Positions 21,084 to 29,634 of a DNA stretch of 64,000 bases are shown in pieces. Each line of letters starts with the position of its first letter. Position 1 is the stretch's first letter. A program made the translations under genes and the position numbers. The DNA comes from an uncultured Clostridia bacterium. GTDB taxonomy: Bacteria > Bacillota > Clostridia > TANB77 > CAG-508. Under the pieces are notes generated by a model. It saw only the letters and a program-made list of their open reading frames with translations. It did not search any database and was not told the origin of the DNA. Where the stretch lies: positions 228,778 through 292,777 of the forward strand of contig CALXLF010000001.1 in the NCBI GenBank assembly GCA_944389125.1. Direction: 5' to 3'.

Positions 21084-22823
21084 TTAAACTCTTTTAATTT
21101 CTTCAAATCTTTTTATTTTTTGTGTAGTTGTTTTTATAAGTTCTTTAGTTGTAACTGTTATTCCCTTAATGTATTTATATGTTGGAATTCCCTTATTTAC
21201 TTCTTTTACATCTTTCCAAAGTTTTTCTTTTATGTCTTCTTCTTTTTCTAATCCAAATTTTTCTTTCATTATCTCAGGATCATAAACAAGTTTAGCATTT
21301 AATTTAAGATCAGTCTCATCACCATTTTCAGGTTTACCATATACAAAAGATTCTTTTACACCTTCTATTTTATTAATTAAACCTTCAAGTTCTTCTGGAT
21401 AAATATTTTTTCCATTTTTTAAAACTATAACACTTTTTTGTCTACCTGTTATAAAAATATAATCATCTTTATCAAAATAAGCTAAATCGCCTGTATGGAA
21501 CCAACCACCTTCAAAAGCGGCTTTTGTAGCTTCTTCATTGTTATAATATCCAATCATAACAGAATCACCTTTTACTACTAATTCTCCTACTCCATCTTTA
21601 TCTGGATTCCAAATTTTTCCTTGAAGACTTGGATATAATTTACCAATTGAGCCATATTTTACAACTGTTGGATGTTCAGCTGCAATAACAGGAGATGTTT
21701 CTGTTAAACCATATCCTTGATAAGTTGCTATACCAAAATCATTAAATCCTTTTTCTGCTTCTTTGTCAAAAGCTGCAGCACCTGCAACAAAAAGTCTAAT
21801 TTTACCTCCAAGAGAATCTAAAATCTCTTTAAATAATTTTCTTCTTTTATCAATTCCAAATTTCATAAGTATATTTGATATAAATAATCCAAATTTAACT
21901 TTTTTTGTTTTACCTTGTTTTTCAATTGTTTTCCATAATCTCTGATACATATTTTCAAAAAGTAATGGGACTGAAATCATTACACTTACTCTATAATCTT
22001 TTATATTCTCTGCAATATGTCTAATTCCTTCACAATATGTTATACATGCTCCAACAGAAATTGGATACAAAAATCCTACTGTACATTCAAAAACATGATG
22101 TAATGGTAAAAATGAAAGAATTACGTCTTCTTTATTAACATCAAAAGTTGATGTAATATCATATATATTTGTACATAAGTTTTTATGTGATAACATAACA
22201 GCTTTTGACATTGATGTAGTTCCTGAAGTAAACAACATTATAGACATTTTTTCATTATCAATTGGTGCATCTAAATACTCTCTATTTCCCTGTCTTAATA
22301 ATTCTTTTCCTGTTTTAATTAATTCTTTAATTGAATAAACGCCATCTTCATTTTTTTCTTTATCCATAGAAATAAAATATTTTAAATTAGTATCATTTTG
22401 TTTTCTAATTTTATCCATAATTTCATCATATTTTTTTGAATAAAAAATTGCTTCAACTTCTGAACGTTTTATAGAATTTTCAATTTCAGCAGGAGGTAAA
22501 GATTTATCCAATGGTACAATTATTCCAACACCTGTAACTGTAGCCAAATATCCTAAAGTCCATTCATATCTATTTTCAGAAATAACTGCAATTTTCTTAT
22601 CTTTAAGACCACTATCAATTAAAGCTGTTCCTAAAGCTTCAATATCATCTAAATATTCATTGTATGTTTCTGTTCTAAAATTTCCTGGTGTTTCTGTTTT
22701 ATATTTAAATGCAATTTCATTTCCATATTCTTTTCTTGTATTTTTAAGTAATTCCTTTATATTTTCAAATTTTTTTACATCATGTAATCTTTCACAAGAT
22801 TTATGTTCTCTATTATCTTCCAT
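21084..22823 (-). CDS. Long-chain acyl-CoA synthetase-like AMP ligase
   Basis: This 579-residue ANL-superfamily enzyme activates a carboxylate as its acyl-AMP and transfers it to CoA or another thiol. Motifs are the phosphate loop LFTSGTTSMSKAVMLSH near residue 200, GYGLTETSPV near 370, the hinge aspartate region GWFHTGDLAYFD, and the C-terminal GRQKSVIVLKNGKNIYPEE. It lies 10 bp downstream of a TetR regulator gene, so fatty-acid-responsive control is likely. The exact chain length is not shown by sequence. Confidence 0.88.
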   Translation of the reverse strand: MEDNREHKSCERLHDVKKFENIKELLKNTRKEYGNEIAFKYKTETPGNFRTETYNEYLDDIEALGTALIDSGLKDKKIAVISENRYEWTLGYLATVTGVGIIVPLDKSLPPAEIENSIKRSEVEAIFYSKKYDEIMDKIRKQNDTNLKYFISMDKEKNEDGVYSIKELIKTGKELLRQGNREYLDAPIDNEKMSIMLFTSGTTSMSKAVMLSHKNLCTNIYDITSTFDVNKEDVILSFLPLHHVFECTVGFLYPISVGACITYCEGIRHIAENIKDYRVSVMISVPLLFENMYQRLWKTIEKQGKTKKVKFGLFISNILMKFGIDKRRKLFKEILDSLGGKIRLFVAGAAAFDKEAEKGFNDFGIATYQGYGLTETSPVIAAEHPTVVKYGSIGKLYPSLQGKIWNPDKDGVGELVVKGDSVMIGYYNNEEATKAAFEGGWFHTGDLAYFDKDDYIFITGRQKSVIVLKNGKNIYPEELEGLINKIEGVKESFVYGKPENGDETDLKLNAKLVYDPEIMKEKFGLEKEEDIKEKLWKDVKEVNKGIPTYKYIKGITVTTKELIKTTTQKIKRFEEIKRV

Positions 22824-22832
22824 TTTATCCCC

Positions 22833-23393
22833 CTACATATGTTCGAAAATTAATTTTTCACATTCTCTATATAATTCTGTTATACTATATTCTTTTCCTG
22901 TTTGCCTTTTATACATCATAATTGATGAAGTCAAAGAAAATATTGTATAAGCCATAAGCTTAGAGTTACATTCTTTAATTTCTTTTTTATTTATGCCATC
23001 ATTAATTATTTTTTCAATAACTTCAATATACTCTTGAACTTTGTCTTGGCAAAGTTTATTTTTAGGTTCATTTCCATATAATTGACTAAAAATAATTGAA
23101 AGCATATTTTCGTATTTTACGACTCCTTTAATTTGAATTAAAATTATTGCTTTAATTTTTTCTTTTGTTGTTTCACATTTAGAAGTCTTTATCTCTATAC
23201 TATTTTTTAAAAGTTTCATACCTTCTTCAACAAGAAAGTTAAAAATTTCTTCTTTACTACTAAAATGATAATAAAGTGTTCCTTTAGCTACTCCTACTGT
23301 TGCAGTAATTTCCTCGATACTAGTAGCATCATAACCTTTTTCAGAGAAAAGCTTCATTGCAATTTCAAATATCTTTCTCTTTGTTCTGTTCAC
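22833..23393 (-). CDS. TetR-family regulator
   Basis: The 186-residue protein begins at a GTG after AGGTG. The N-terminal HTH is canonical: GYDATSIEEITATVGVAKG, then LYYHFSSKEEIF. The C-terminal helical ligand domain is divergent. It probably represses the adjacent acyl-CoA synthetase gene, with which it is cotranscribed. Confidence 0.9.
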   Translation of the reverse strand: MNRTKRKIFEIAMKLFSEKGYDATSIEEITATVGVAKGTLYYHFSSKEEIFNFLVEEGMKLLKNSIEIKTSKCETTKEKIKAIILIQIKGVVKYENMLSIIFSQLYGNEPKNKLCQDKVQEYIEVIEKIINDGINKKEIKECNSKLMAYTIFSLTSSIMMYKRQTGKEYSITELYRECEKLIFEHM

Positions 23394-23535
23394 TAAATCA
23401 CCTACTAATTTAAAAAATAATCTCTATTAAAATACGTTTATATTAAATCATAATTTAAATAAAAATTCAATACAAAATAATATAAAAACTTTGAATTTAT
23501 ATACTTTCTAATATATCTTATATTAGAGATTATCT

Positions 23536-23952
23536 TTATATTATTTCTTTACTTGAAAAATCTAAAATTGGCAAATTAATTGTTGGAACACTTTGACTTA
23601 AAGCTGTATTAGCACTTACATAAGCTCTTAATTGTTGATATAAATTTGGAACTCCATTTATTCTTATTAATTTTTTAATTTTACTTTTACTTATTTTGTT
23701 CTCAAATTTAAAAAGTCCATAAATAGATATATTAATTTTCCCAATTTCTTTATCACTATTATTTTCTTTTAATATAATATTATTTTTCAAATCCAATCCA
23801 ACTAATATTTCATCATCTTTTTTCTTCTGATCTAGTATTTTATATCCTAAACTTAGATCAATTGAAATTTCTTCTTTTGATAAAATTCTTTTTTGTATCT
23901 CAAACTCATATTTAGTAACATAATTTTCTATAATTTGTATTTCTTGTTCCAT
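23536..23952 (-). CDS. SecB-like protein-export chaperone homologue
   Basis: This protein of about 138 residues starts at 23952, after GGAG. It has the beta-rich fold and late motif LRAYVSANTALSQSVPTINLP typical of SecB-like proteins, which hold unfolded substrates. Classical SecB is rare in this phylum, and such homologues are often chaperones of toxin-antitoxin modules; no toxin is adjacent here. Function is therefore uncertain. Confidence 0.65.
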   Translation of the reverse strand: MEQEIQIIENYVTKYEFEIQKRILSKEEISIDLSLGYKILDQKKKDDEILVGLDLKNNIILKENNSDKEIGKINISIYGLFKFENKISKSKIKKLIRINGVPNLYQQLRAYVSANTALSQSVPTINLPILDFSSKEII

Positions 23953-24114
23953 AAACATTCTCCTTTATTATACATTTAATTTTTATTAGAAAAATCAGCT
24001 AGAATTTAGCTATTAGAATAAAATTAATTTTTGAAATAAAATTTTTTATAATTGATTGCAAGCATTTTATCACGCATTTTTTACTTTGTAAATAAATTTT
24101 TTCAAAAAAAATCA

Positions 24115-24142
24115 AGGTAGAAAATTTTAATCTTTTCTACCT
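24115..24142 (-). terminator. Intrinsic terminator after the cation P-type ATPase
   Basis: The arms AGGTAGAAAA and CTTTTCTACCT are followed by T-rich sequence, just downstream of the ATPase stop. Confidence 0.8.
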
Positions 24143-24160
24143 CAATTATAATATCTTTTT

Positions 24161-26854
24161 TTAATTTTCATGTCTAGTACCATTTAATCTAAGAAGCTTC
24201 ATAATTTCTACAATTACTAATGGAGCTATAATTAATGCAATAGTTTCTTCTAATTGTGTTACTGGAAGTGTTACTAATCCAAAAATATTTCTTAAGAATG
24301 GTATAAATAACACTGCAAACATAAGTGATGCTGATACTAAAATTGCTAAAAGTAAAACTTTATTATTAAACATATTTGTAAATGCTGATTTTTTGTTATC
24401 TCTTATATTAAATACATGAACTAATTCTGAAAATGCTAAAACTGTAAATGACATAGTTTGAGCAACTTTTATTTTATAAGCTTCATCTCCATCTACACTT
24501 AAACCTATAATAAATGCTGCTAAAGTTAAAAGTCCTATCATAAGTCCTTGGTAAATGATTCTAAATGTTATACCTTTTGTAAATATACCTTTTGTATTTT
24601 TATTAGGCTTTCTACTCATTATATCTTTTGCTGGTGGATCCACTGCTAATGCTAATGCTGGAAGTGAATCAGTAACTAAATTTATCCATAAAATATGAAT
24701 TGCAAGCAAAGGCTCTAAATTTGTACTTGTAATACCAAATTTTTGAGAAAGCCATGGTGTAATTAAAATAGCTATAAATAATACTACTATTTCTCCTATA
24801 TTACTTGAAAGCAAGAATGCTATTGCTTTTAAAATATTATCATAAATTCTTCTACCTTCTTCAACTGATGCAACTACTGTGGCAAAATTATCATCTGTTA
24901 AAATAACATCTGAAGCCTCTTTTGCAACATCTGTACCTGTAATTCCCATACTGCATCCAATATCAGCCGTTTTAAGAGCTGGAGCATCATTAACACCATC
25001 ACCTGTCATAGCAACAACTTCTCCGTTTGCTTGCCAAGCTTTAACTATACGTACTTTATGTTCTGGTGATACTCTTGCATATACTGCAATATGTTTTACT
25101 CTTTCAACAAGCTCTTCATTTGAAATTTCTTGAAGTTCAGATCCTGTGATAACCTCATCGCCTTCTTGCAAAATTCCAAGTTCTGTTGCAATTGCAGCTG
25201 CAGTTACTTTATGATCACCTGTAATCATAACTGGTTTAATTCCAGCAGATATACATTTTTGAACTGCTACTTTTGCTTCTGGTCTTGGCGGATCTATCAT
25301 TCCAACCATACCAACAAATGTAAGATTACTTTCTAGATTTGCAAGTTCTTCTCCTTGTGGTTCATGATCAAATATTTTATATGCAAATGCCAAAACTCTT
25401 AAAGCTTGTTTTGCCATTAACAGATTATTTTCATCTATTACTTTTGTATATCCTTCTATTCCTGATATAACTTCTCCATCTTTTCTATAACCAGTACAAC
25501 ATTTTAAAAGTTCATCTATTGCACCTTTACAATAAACAACATATCTATCATCAGCTTCTTTGTTTACTGTTGTCATAAGTTTTCTTTCTGAATCAAAAGG
25601 AATTTCATAAACCCTTTTAGCTTGTGCATAAATATCTTTTGAAAATTTCAAATCATATCCAAGTTTTACTAATGCTGTTTCTGTTGGGTCACCTTGTAAT
25701 TCACCATCTTCAGATTCTTTAGTATCATTACAAAGCATACCTCCTCTTATAACAATCTCTGTTTCTTTATCAATATCTTTTATATCTTCAACCTTTAAAG
25801 TAACACCATTTGCAAAAACATCTATTACAGTCATTTTATTTTGAGTTAAAGTTCCTGTTTTATCAGAACATATAACACTTGCACTTCCTAATGTTTCAAC
25901 TGCTGGTAATTTCTTAATAATAGCATTTTTCTTAACCATTCTTTGTACACCAATTGCCAAAACAATTGTTGAGACAGCTGCTAGTCCTTCTGGAATTGCT
26001 GCAACAGCTAATGAAACAGCACTCATAAGCATATGAATAGGTGGCTTTCCATAAATTATACCTATAACAAACATAACAATACAAATTACTACAACAGCTA
26101 TACCTAAAGTTTTTCCTAAATTATTCAATTTTCTTTGAAGTGGTGTAACTGTTTCTTCTGCATCATTTATCATTCCTGCTATTTTTCCAACTTCAGTTTC
26201 CATACCAGTATCAGTAACAATTCCCTTACCTCTACCATATGTTACTAAACTTGAAGAAAATGCCATATTTTCTCTATCACCAAGAGCTGCATCTTCTTTT
26301 ACTTTTCTTGTATGCTTTTCAACTGGTACAGACTCACCAGTTAAAGCAGACTCTTGAATTTTTAAACTTGCTGATTCTATAAGTCTTAAATCTGCTGGAA
26401 CATAATCACCAGCTTCTAAAACAACTATATCTCCTGGTACAAGTTCTCTTGATGGAATAACAACTAAAGAGCCATTTCTAATTGTTTTTGCATAATGTGT
26501 ACTCATTTTTTTCAAAGCTTCTAATGATTTTTCTGCTTTATTTTCTTGAACAACACCAATTATAGCATTTACAATTATAACTACCATTATAATGATAGTA
26601 TCAGTTATTCCTTCTCCTTCACTAACTCCAACTATTGCAGAGATTATTGCTGCAATAATCAAAATTATAATCATAAAATCTTTAAATTGATCTAAAAATT
26701 TTTGTAGTAGAGTCTTTGGCTTTTTAGCTTTTAATTCATTAAACCCATACTTCTCTCTTCGCTTTTTAACTTCGTCTTCAGAAAGTCCATTTTTACTATC
26801 TGTTTCGATTTTTTTCTCAGTATCTTCAATAGACAAGTTATACCATTTTTCCAT
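24161..26854 (-). CDS. Cation-transporting P-type ATPase (Ca2+/Mn2+ type)
   Basis: At about 897 residues this is a P2-type ATPase. It has the N-terminal cation-ATPase domain, the TGES actuator motif (ALTGESVPVEKH), VAAIPEGLAAV in the ion-binding helix, the phosphorylated Asp in CSDKTGTLTQNKM and MTGDGVNDAPALKTADIG. The IPEGL motif groups it with Ca2+ pumps. It is the last gene behind a yybP-ykoY-type leader, which favours Mn2+ or Ca2+ export from the cytosol. The ATG at 26854 is better spaced from its ribosome site than the upstream one. Confidence 0.9.
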   Translation of the reverse strand: MEKWYNLSIEDTEKKIETDSKNGLSEDEVKKRREKYGFNELKAKKPKTLLQKFLDQFKDFMIIILIIAAIISAIVGVSEGEGITDTIIIMVVIIVNAIIGVVQENKAEKSLEALKKMSTHYAKTIRNGSLVVIPSRELVPGDIVVLEAGDYVPADLRLIESASLKIQESALTGESVPVEKHTRKVKEDAALGDRENMAFSSSLVTYGRGKGIVTDTGMETEVGKIAGMINDAEETVTPLQRKLNNLGKTLGIAVVVICIVMFVIGIIYGKPPIHMLMSAVSLAVAAIPEGLAAVSTIVLAIGVQRMVKKNAIIKKLPAVETLGSASVICSDKTGTLTQNKMTVIDVFANGVTLKVEDIKDIDKETEIVIRGGMLCNDTKESEDGELQGDPTETALVKLGYDLKFSKDIYAQAKRVYEIPFDSERKLMTTVNKEADDRYVVYCKGAIDELLKCCTGYRKDGEVISGIEGYTKVIDENNLLMAKQALRVLAFAYKIFDHEPQGEELANLESNLTFVGMVGMIDPPRPEAKVAVQKCISAGIKPVMITGDHKVTAAAIATELGILQEGDEVITGSELQEISNEELVERVKHIAVYARVSPEHKVRIVKAWQANGEVVAMTGDGVNDAPALKTADIGCSMGITGTDVAKEASDVILTDDNFATVVASVEEGRRIYDNILKAIAFLLSSNIGEIVVLFIAILITPWLSQKFGITSTNLEPLLAIHILWINLVTDSLPALALAVDPPAKDIMSRKPNKNTKGIFTKGITFRIIYQGLMIGLLTLAAFIIGLSVDGDEAYKIKVAQTMSFTVLAFSELVHVFNIRDNKKSAFTNMFNNKVLLLAILVSASLMFAVLFIPFLRNIFGLVTLPVTQLEETIALIIAPLVIVEIMKLLRLNGTRHEN

Positions 26855-26916
26855 TTTCATTTTCCTTTCATAATTTTATTTATAAATCTAATAGTACTAA
26901 ATAGATCTTTTTAATA

Positions 26917-27667
26917 TTAGATGTCTTTCATTGTATAAACACCTGGATCTTTATGTACTAAAAATTTAGCCGCTTTAAGTGCTCCATCTGCAAAAACAAC
27001 TCTAGAAGTTGCTCTATGTGTTACTTCTAAACTTTCGTCATCGCCAAAGAAAATAACTGAATGAGTTCCAGATTCTGTTCCACCTCTTATAGAATGAATT
27101 CCAATTTCATTGTCTTTTCTTTTTTCTCTTTTACTATGTCTATCATACTCATATTCCATCTTACCATCTAAAGCATCATTGATACTATTTGCAAGTAAAA
27201 GAGCTGTTCCACTTGGACTATCAATTTTTCTCCTATGATGTGTTTCAACAATTTCGATATCATAATTTTCAAGTTTTTTTGCAAGTTCTGCCACAAGTTT
27301 ACTCATAATATTTACTGTATAGCTCATATTATAAGATTGGAAAACAGGAATCTCTTTTCCATATTCTCTTACTTTTTCTAATTCTTCATCTGTAAATCCT
27401 GTTGTTGCAATTACAGCTGGAATTTTATTTTTCTTAGCAAACTCTAATATTTTAAAACTTGCCTCAGGAACTGAAAAATCAATAATTACATCTGGCATTT
27501 CATGTATATCATTTAAATCTGTATATACAGGAAAGAAATTATCTCCTGAATCTCTAATATCAACTCCTCCTAAAACTTCTATTCCTTCTGTAATTCTAGC
27601 TTTTTTGGCTACCTCCTGTCCCATTTTTCCGATTGGCACCATTTATTAATATTCTAATAGTTTTCAC
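26917..27667 (-). CDS. dapB: 4-hydroxy-tetrahydrodipicolinate reductase; +1 CGG shift near the start
   Basis: The GTG at 27667 follows AGGAGG. The rejoined product is about 249 residues and reduces dihydrodipicolinate in lysine, diaminopimelate and dipicolinate synthesis. Reading twelve codons (VKTIRILINGAN) to CGG 27629-27631 and skipping its C gives NGANGKMGQEVAKKA, the family nucleotide-binding motif; strict reading loses it and begins no DapB. The catalytic region HHRRKIDSPSGTA and TESGTHSV follow. A start at 27642 in the second frame would omit the conserved Gly-x-x-Gly N-terminus and has no ribosome site. Confidence 0.92.
27629..27631 (-). other. CGG +1 shift site in dapB
   Basis: The context is AAT CGG A at codon 13. 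Skipping the C at 27631 reads GGA (Gly) of the GANGKMG dinucleotide-binding loop. Confidence 0.92.
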
Positions 27668-27723
27668 AGCTCTTACCTCCTATAATAATTTTTTAAGTAG
27701 TGCAAGATTCAATATTTTTCAAA

Positions 27724-28609
27724 TTAAATCAAATCTAAATTTTTAAGTTCTTCTTTTAAGACTTTTTTCTTGCTTTCGCTCATTTCTATTAATGGTAATC
27801 TTGGAATTCCATAATTATATCCTAACATATTTAAAGCAGCTTTTACTGGAATTGGATTGACCTCACTAAATAAAGCTTTTATAAGTTTTATAGATTTTAA
27901 TTGTTTTTCTTTACTTTCTTCTACATTTCCATCAAAGAAATCTTGAACCATTTCATGTGTAAATCTTGGAGCAACATTTGATAAAACTGATATTACTCCG
28001 AATTCCTCCTAATGAAAGAATTGGAACAATCTGATCATCATTTCCTGAATATATACTTAAATCATCGCCACATAAACTAGCAATCTCAGCTATTTGAGAT
28101 ATGTTTCCACTTGCTTCTTTTATAGCAACAATATTTGGAACTTCAGATAATCTTTTACATGTTTCAGGCAAAATATTTACACCAGTTCTACTAGGTACAC
28201 TATATAAAATAATTGGTAATTTAGTTTCTTTTGCAATTGCTTTATAATGTGCAACTAATCCATCTTGTGTTGTTTTATTATAATATGGAGTAACAATTAA
28301 TGCACAATCAGCTCCTACTTTTTCTGCATATTTTGTCATTTCAATAACATTTGCTGTACAATTACCACCAGTTCCTGCAATAACTGGAATTCTTTTGTTT
28401 ACTTTATCAATAGCATATTTAATAGTGTCTTCTTTTTCTTTTTTAGTCATTGTAGAAGACTCTCCAGTTGTTCCACAAACAATAATTGCGTCTACACCTT
28501 CTTTGATTTGCTCTTCAATAAGTTTTCCAAATTCTTCGAAATTAACTCCTTTTTCATTAAATGGAGTTGCAATTGCTGTTCCACAGCCTTTAAAAACAAT
28601 TTTTTTCAT
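27724..28609 (-). CDS. dapA: 4-hydroxy-tetrahydrodipicolinate synthase; +1 CGG shift
   Basis: The rejoined product is about 294 residues, as usual. It condenses pyruvate and aspartate semialdehyde. Visible are GTTGESSTM, the catalytic Tyr in [11 protein letters not shown] and the Schiff-base Lys in VAIKEASGN. The frame breaks at CGG 27998-28000: strict reading gives [18 protein letters not shown] and a stop, while skipping the C gives [17 protein letters not shown], the family sequence. An AGGAGG lies just upstream of this site, but the other sites lack one. It is the first gene of the dapA-dapB-ATPase operon. Confidence 0.95.
27998..28000 (-). other. CGG +1 shift site in dapA
   Basis: The context is ATT CGG A. 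Skipping the C at 28000 reads GGA (Gly) and restores [11 protein letters not shown]. Confidence 0.95.
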
Positions 28610-28715
28610 AATTTTTTCCTCTTACTTAAAAACTTTTATAATATATAAAAATTTTTAAGTTTTTCTTTATAGGATTCAAATAAAAATATAGTTATATTTC
28701 TATTTGATATGCTTT

Positions 28716-28744
28716 ATTATATGTTACTAACTAAAAAAAATCAA
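28716..28744 (-). promoter_or_regulatory. dapA promoter
   Basis: -35 TTGATT (28739-28744) and -10 TATAAT (28716-28721) are 17 bp apart on the minus strand, downstream of the riboswitch terminator. It could give riboswitch-independent expression of dapA. Confidence 0.75.
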
Positions 28745-28837
28745 TCCTATTTATTTGCTTCATAAAAAATTTTATGTACAAATTGCTTTTAATTTTTAAA
28801 TAAAAAAACTATTTACATTTTTATCACCACAAAACAA

Positions 28838-28866
28838 AAAGATACATGTTTTTAGCATGTATCTTT
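28838..28866 (-). terminator. Terminator downstream of the riboswitch
   Basis: The hairpin AAAGATACATG/CATGTATCTTT is followed by a run of T on the minus strand. It lies where a riboswitch expression platform would be. Confidence 0.85.
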
Positions 28867-28930
28867 AGAACTTTTTATACTTCAATTTATTATCTTAAAG
28901 ACTCTATTATACATGCAAAAAAACATATAT

Positions 28931-29046
28931 AACAAGTCTCATTATTTCAAAATAAAGCCAGACTTTTTATGTCGCGTGATGTTGACTTTACTATATAATT
29001 TTATCTTTTAGATTAAATAAAATTATACTAATTACTCCCTCGTTAC
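28931..29046 (-). ncRNA. yybP-ykoY-type (Mn2+) riboswitch
   Basis: On the minus strand, outer arms AACGAG/CTTGTT enclose GGGAGTA, then AAAGTCAACATCACG, then the signature CTGGCTTTA and ATGAGACTT. This layout matches the yybP-ykoY class, which senses Mn2+ and turns on exporters. The promoter, aptamer, terminator, dapA, dapB and the cation P-type ATPase lie in that order. The pump is thus the likely target, but about 320 bases and a second promoter separate the aptamer from dapA. Much of the remaining 28610-29168 interval is AT-rich without a gene. Confidence 0.75.
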
Positions 29047-29053
29047 TTTGCAA

Positions 29054-29082
29054 ATTTTATCATTATAAAAATAATTTGTCAA
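29054..29082 (-). promoter_or_regulatory. Riboswitch promoter
   Basis: -35 TTGACA (29077-29082) and -10 TAAAAT (29054-29059) are 17 bp apart, ending just before the aptamer. Confidence 0.8.
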
Positions 29083-29097
29083 TGGTTTTATAAAAAA

Positions 29098-29135
29098 TAT
29101 ACCTTTGCAAAAATACAATTTCTTACAAAGGTATA
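29098..29135 (-). terminator. Intrinsic terminator of the coiled-coil gene
   Basis: The arms TATACCTTTG and CAAAGGTATA have T-rich flanks on both strands. Confidence 0.8.
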
Positions 29136-29168
29136 TTTTTTCGAATGTTATTTGAAATTATTCAGTTT

Positions 29169-29537
29169 TTATCTCCAACATTTTATAATCATTATCCTAT
29201 TTAGAAGTTTCTCAAGCCGTTCTTTAATTGCTTGAACTTCTACTGCTTCATCAAGAAGATCTCCATATCTCTTATTTGCAATCAACTTCAATCTCCATAA
29301 ATCAAACTTGTCTTTAAGAGTGTAGGCATCATCAACTTCATATAGTTCTTGCAAAATATCACACCATTTTGATAACTCTTCTCCATTACTATCTAAAGCT
29401 TCATCCACATTCTTAATTGTCTCTTCCAAAGTTTTTACATGAAAATCGATATCGTTTTTTACATCAATAAAGTTTTCTTGAAATTCTCTCTCATATTCTG
29501 TAGTTGCCCGTTCAAGATCTTTAATAACATTCTTCAT
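29169..29537 (-). CDS. Small coiled-coil protein; two in-frame CGG codons
   Basis: I do not recognise this 122-residue protein, which is Glu/Lys-rich and entirely helical, with heptad-like spacing and an unusual C-terminus (MIIKCWR). A strong GGAGGAGG site precedes the ATG. CGG stands in frame twice (29508-29510 in LERATTEY and 29217-29219 in KERLEKLL). Both fit Arg in a helix, and skipping a base destroys the reading frame. It also uses AGG, which the neighbours avoid. It may be recently acquired. Confidence 0.65.
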   Translation of the reverse strand: MKNVIKDLERATTEYEREFQENFIDVKNDIDFHVKTLEETIKNVDEALDSNGEELSKWCDILQELYEVDDAYTLKDKFDLWRLKLIANKRYGDLLDEAVEVQAIKERLEKLLNRIMIIKCWR

Positions 29538-29634
29538 TTCTTCATCCTCCTCCCGGAAATTTATTAATAAAGAAATTATAATCCCTATACTTATAAATGT
29601 AAAGAAAAATTAATAAAATTAATTTAACAAGCAA

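Noticed and set aside
27985..28015. prfB-like programmed shift with an internal ribosome-binding stimulator
   Set aside because: Only dapA has AGGAGG next to its site; the other seventeen sites lack it, and the preceding codon varies.
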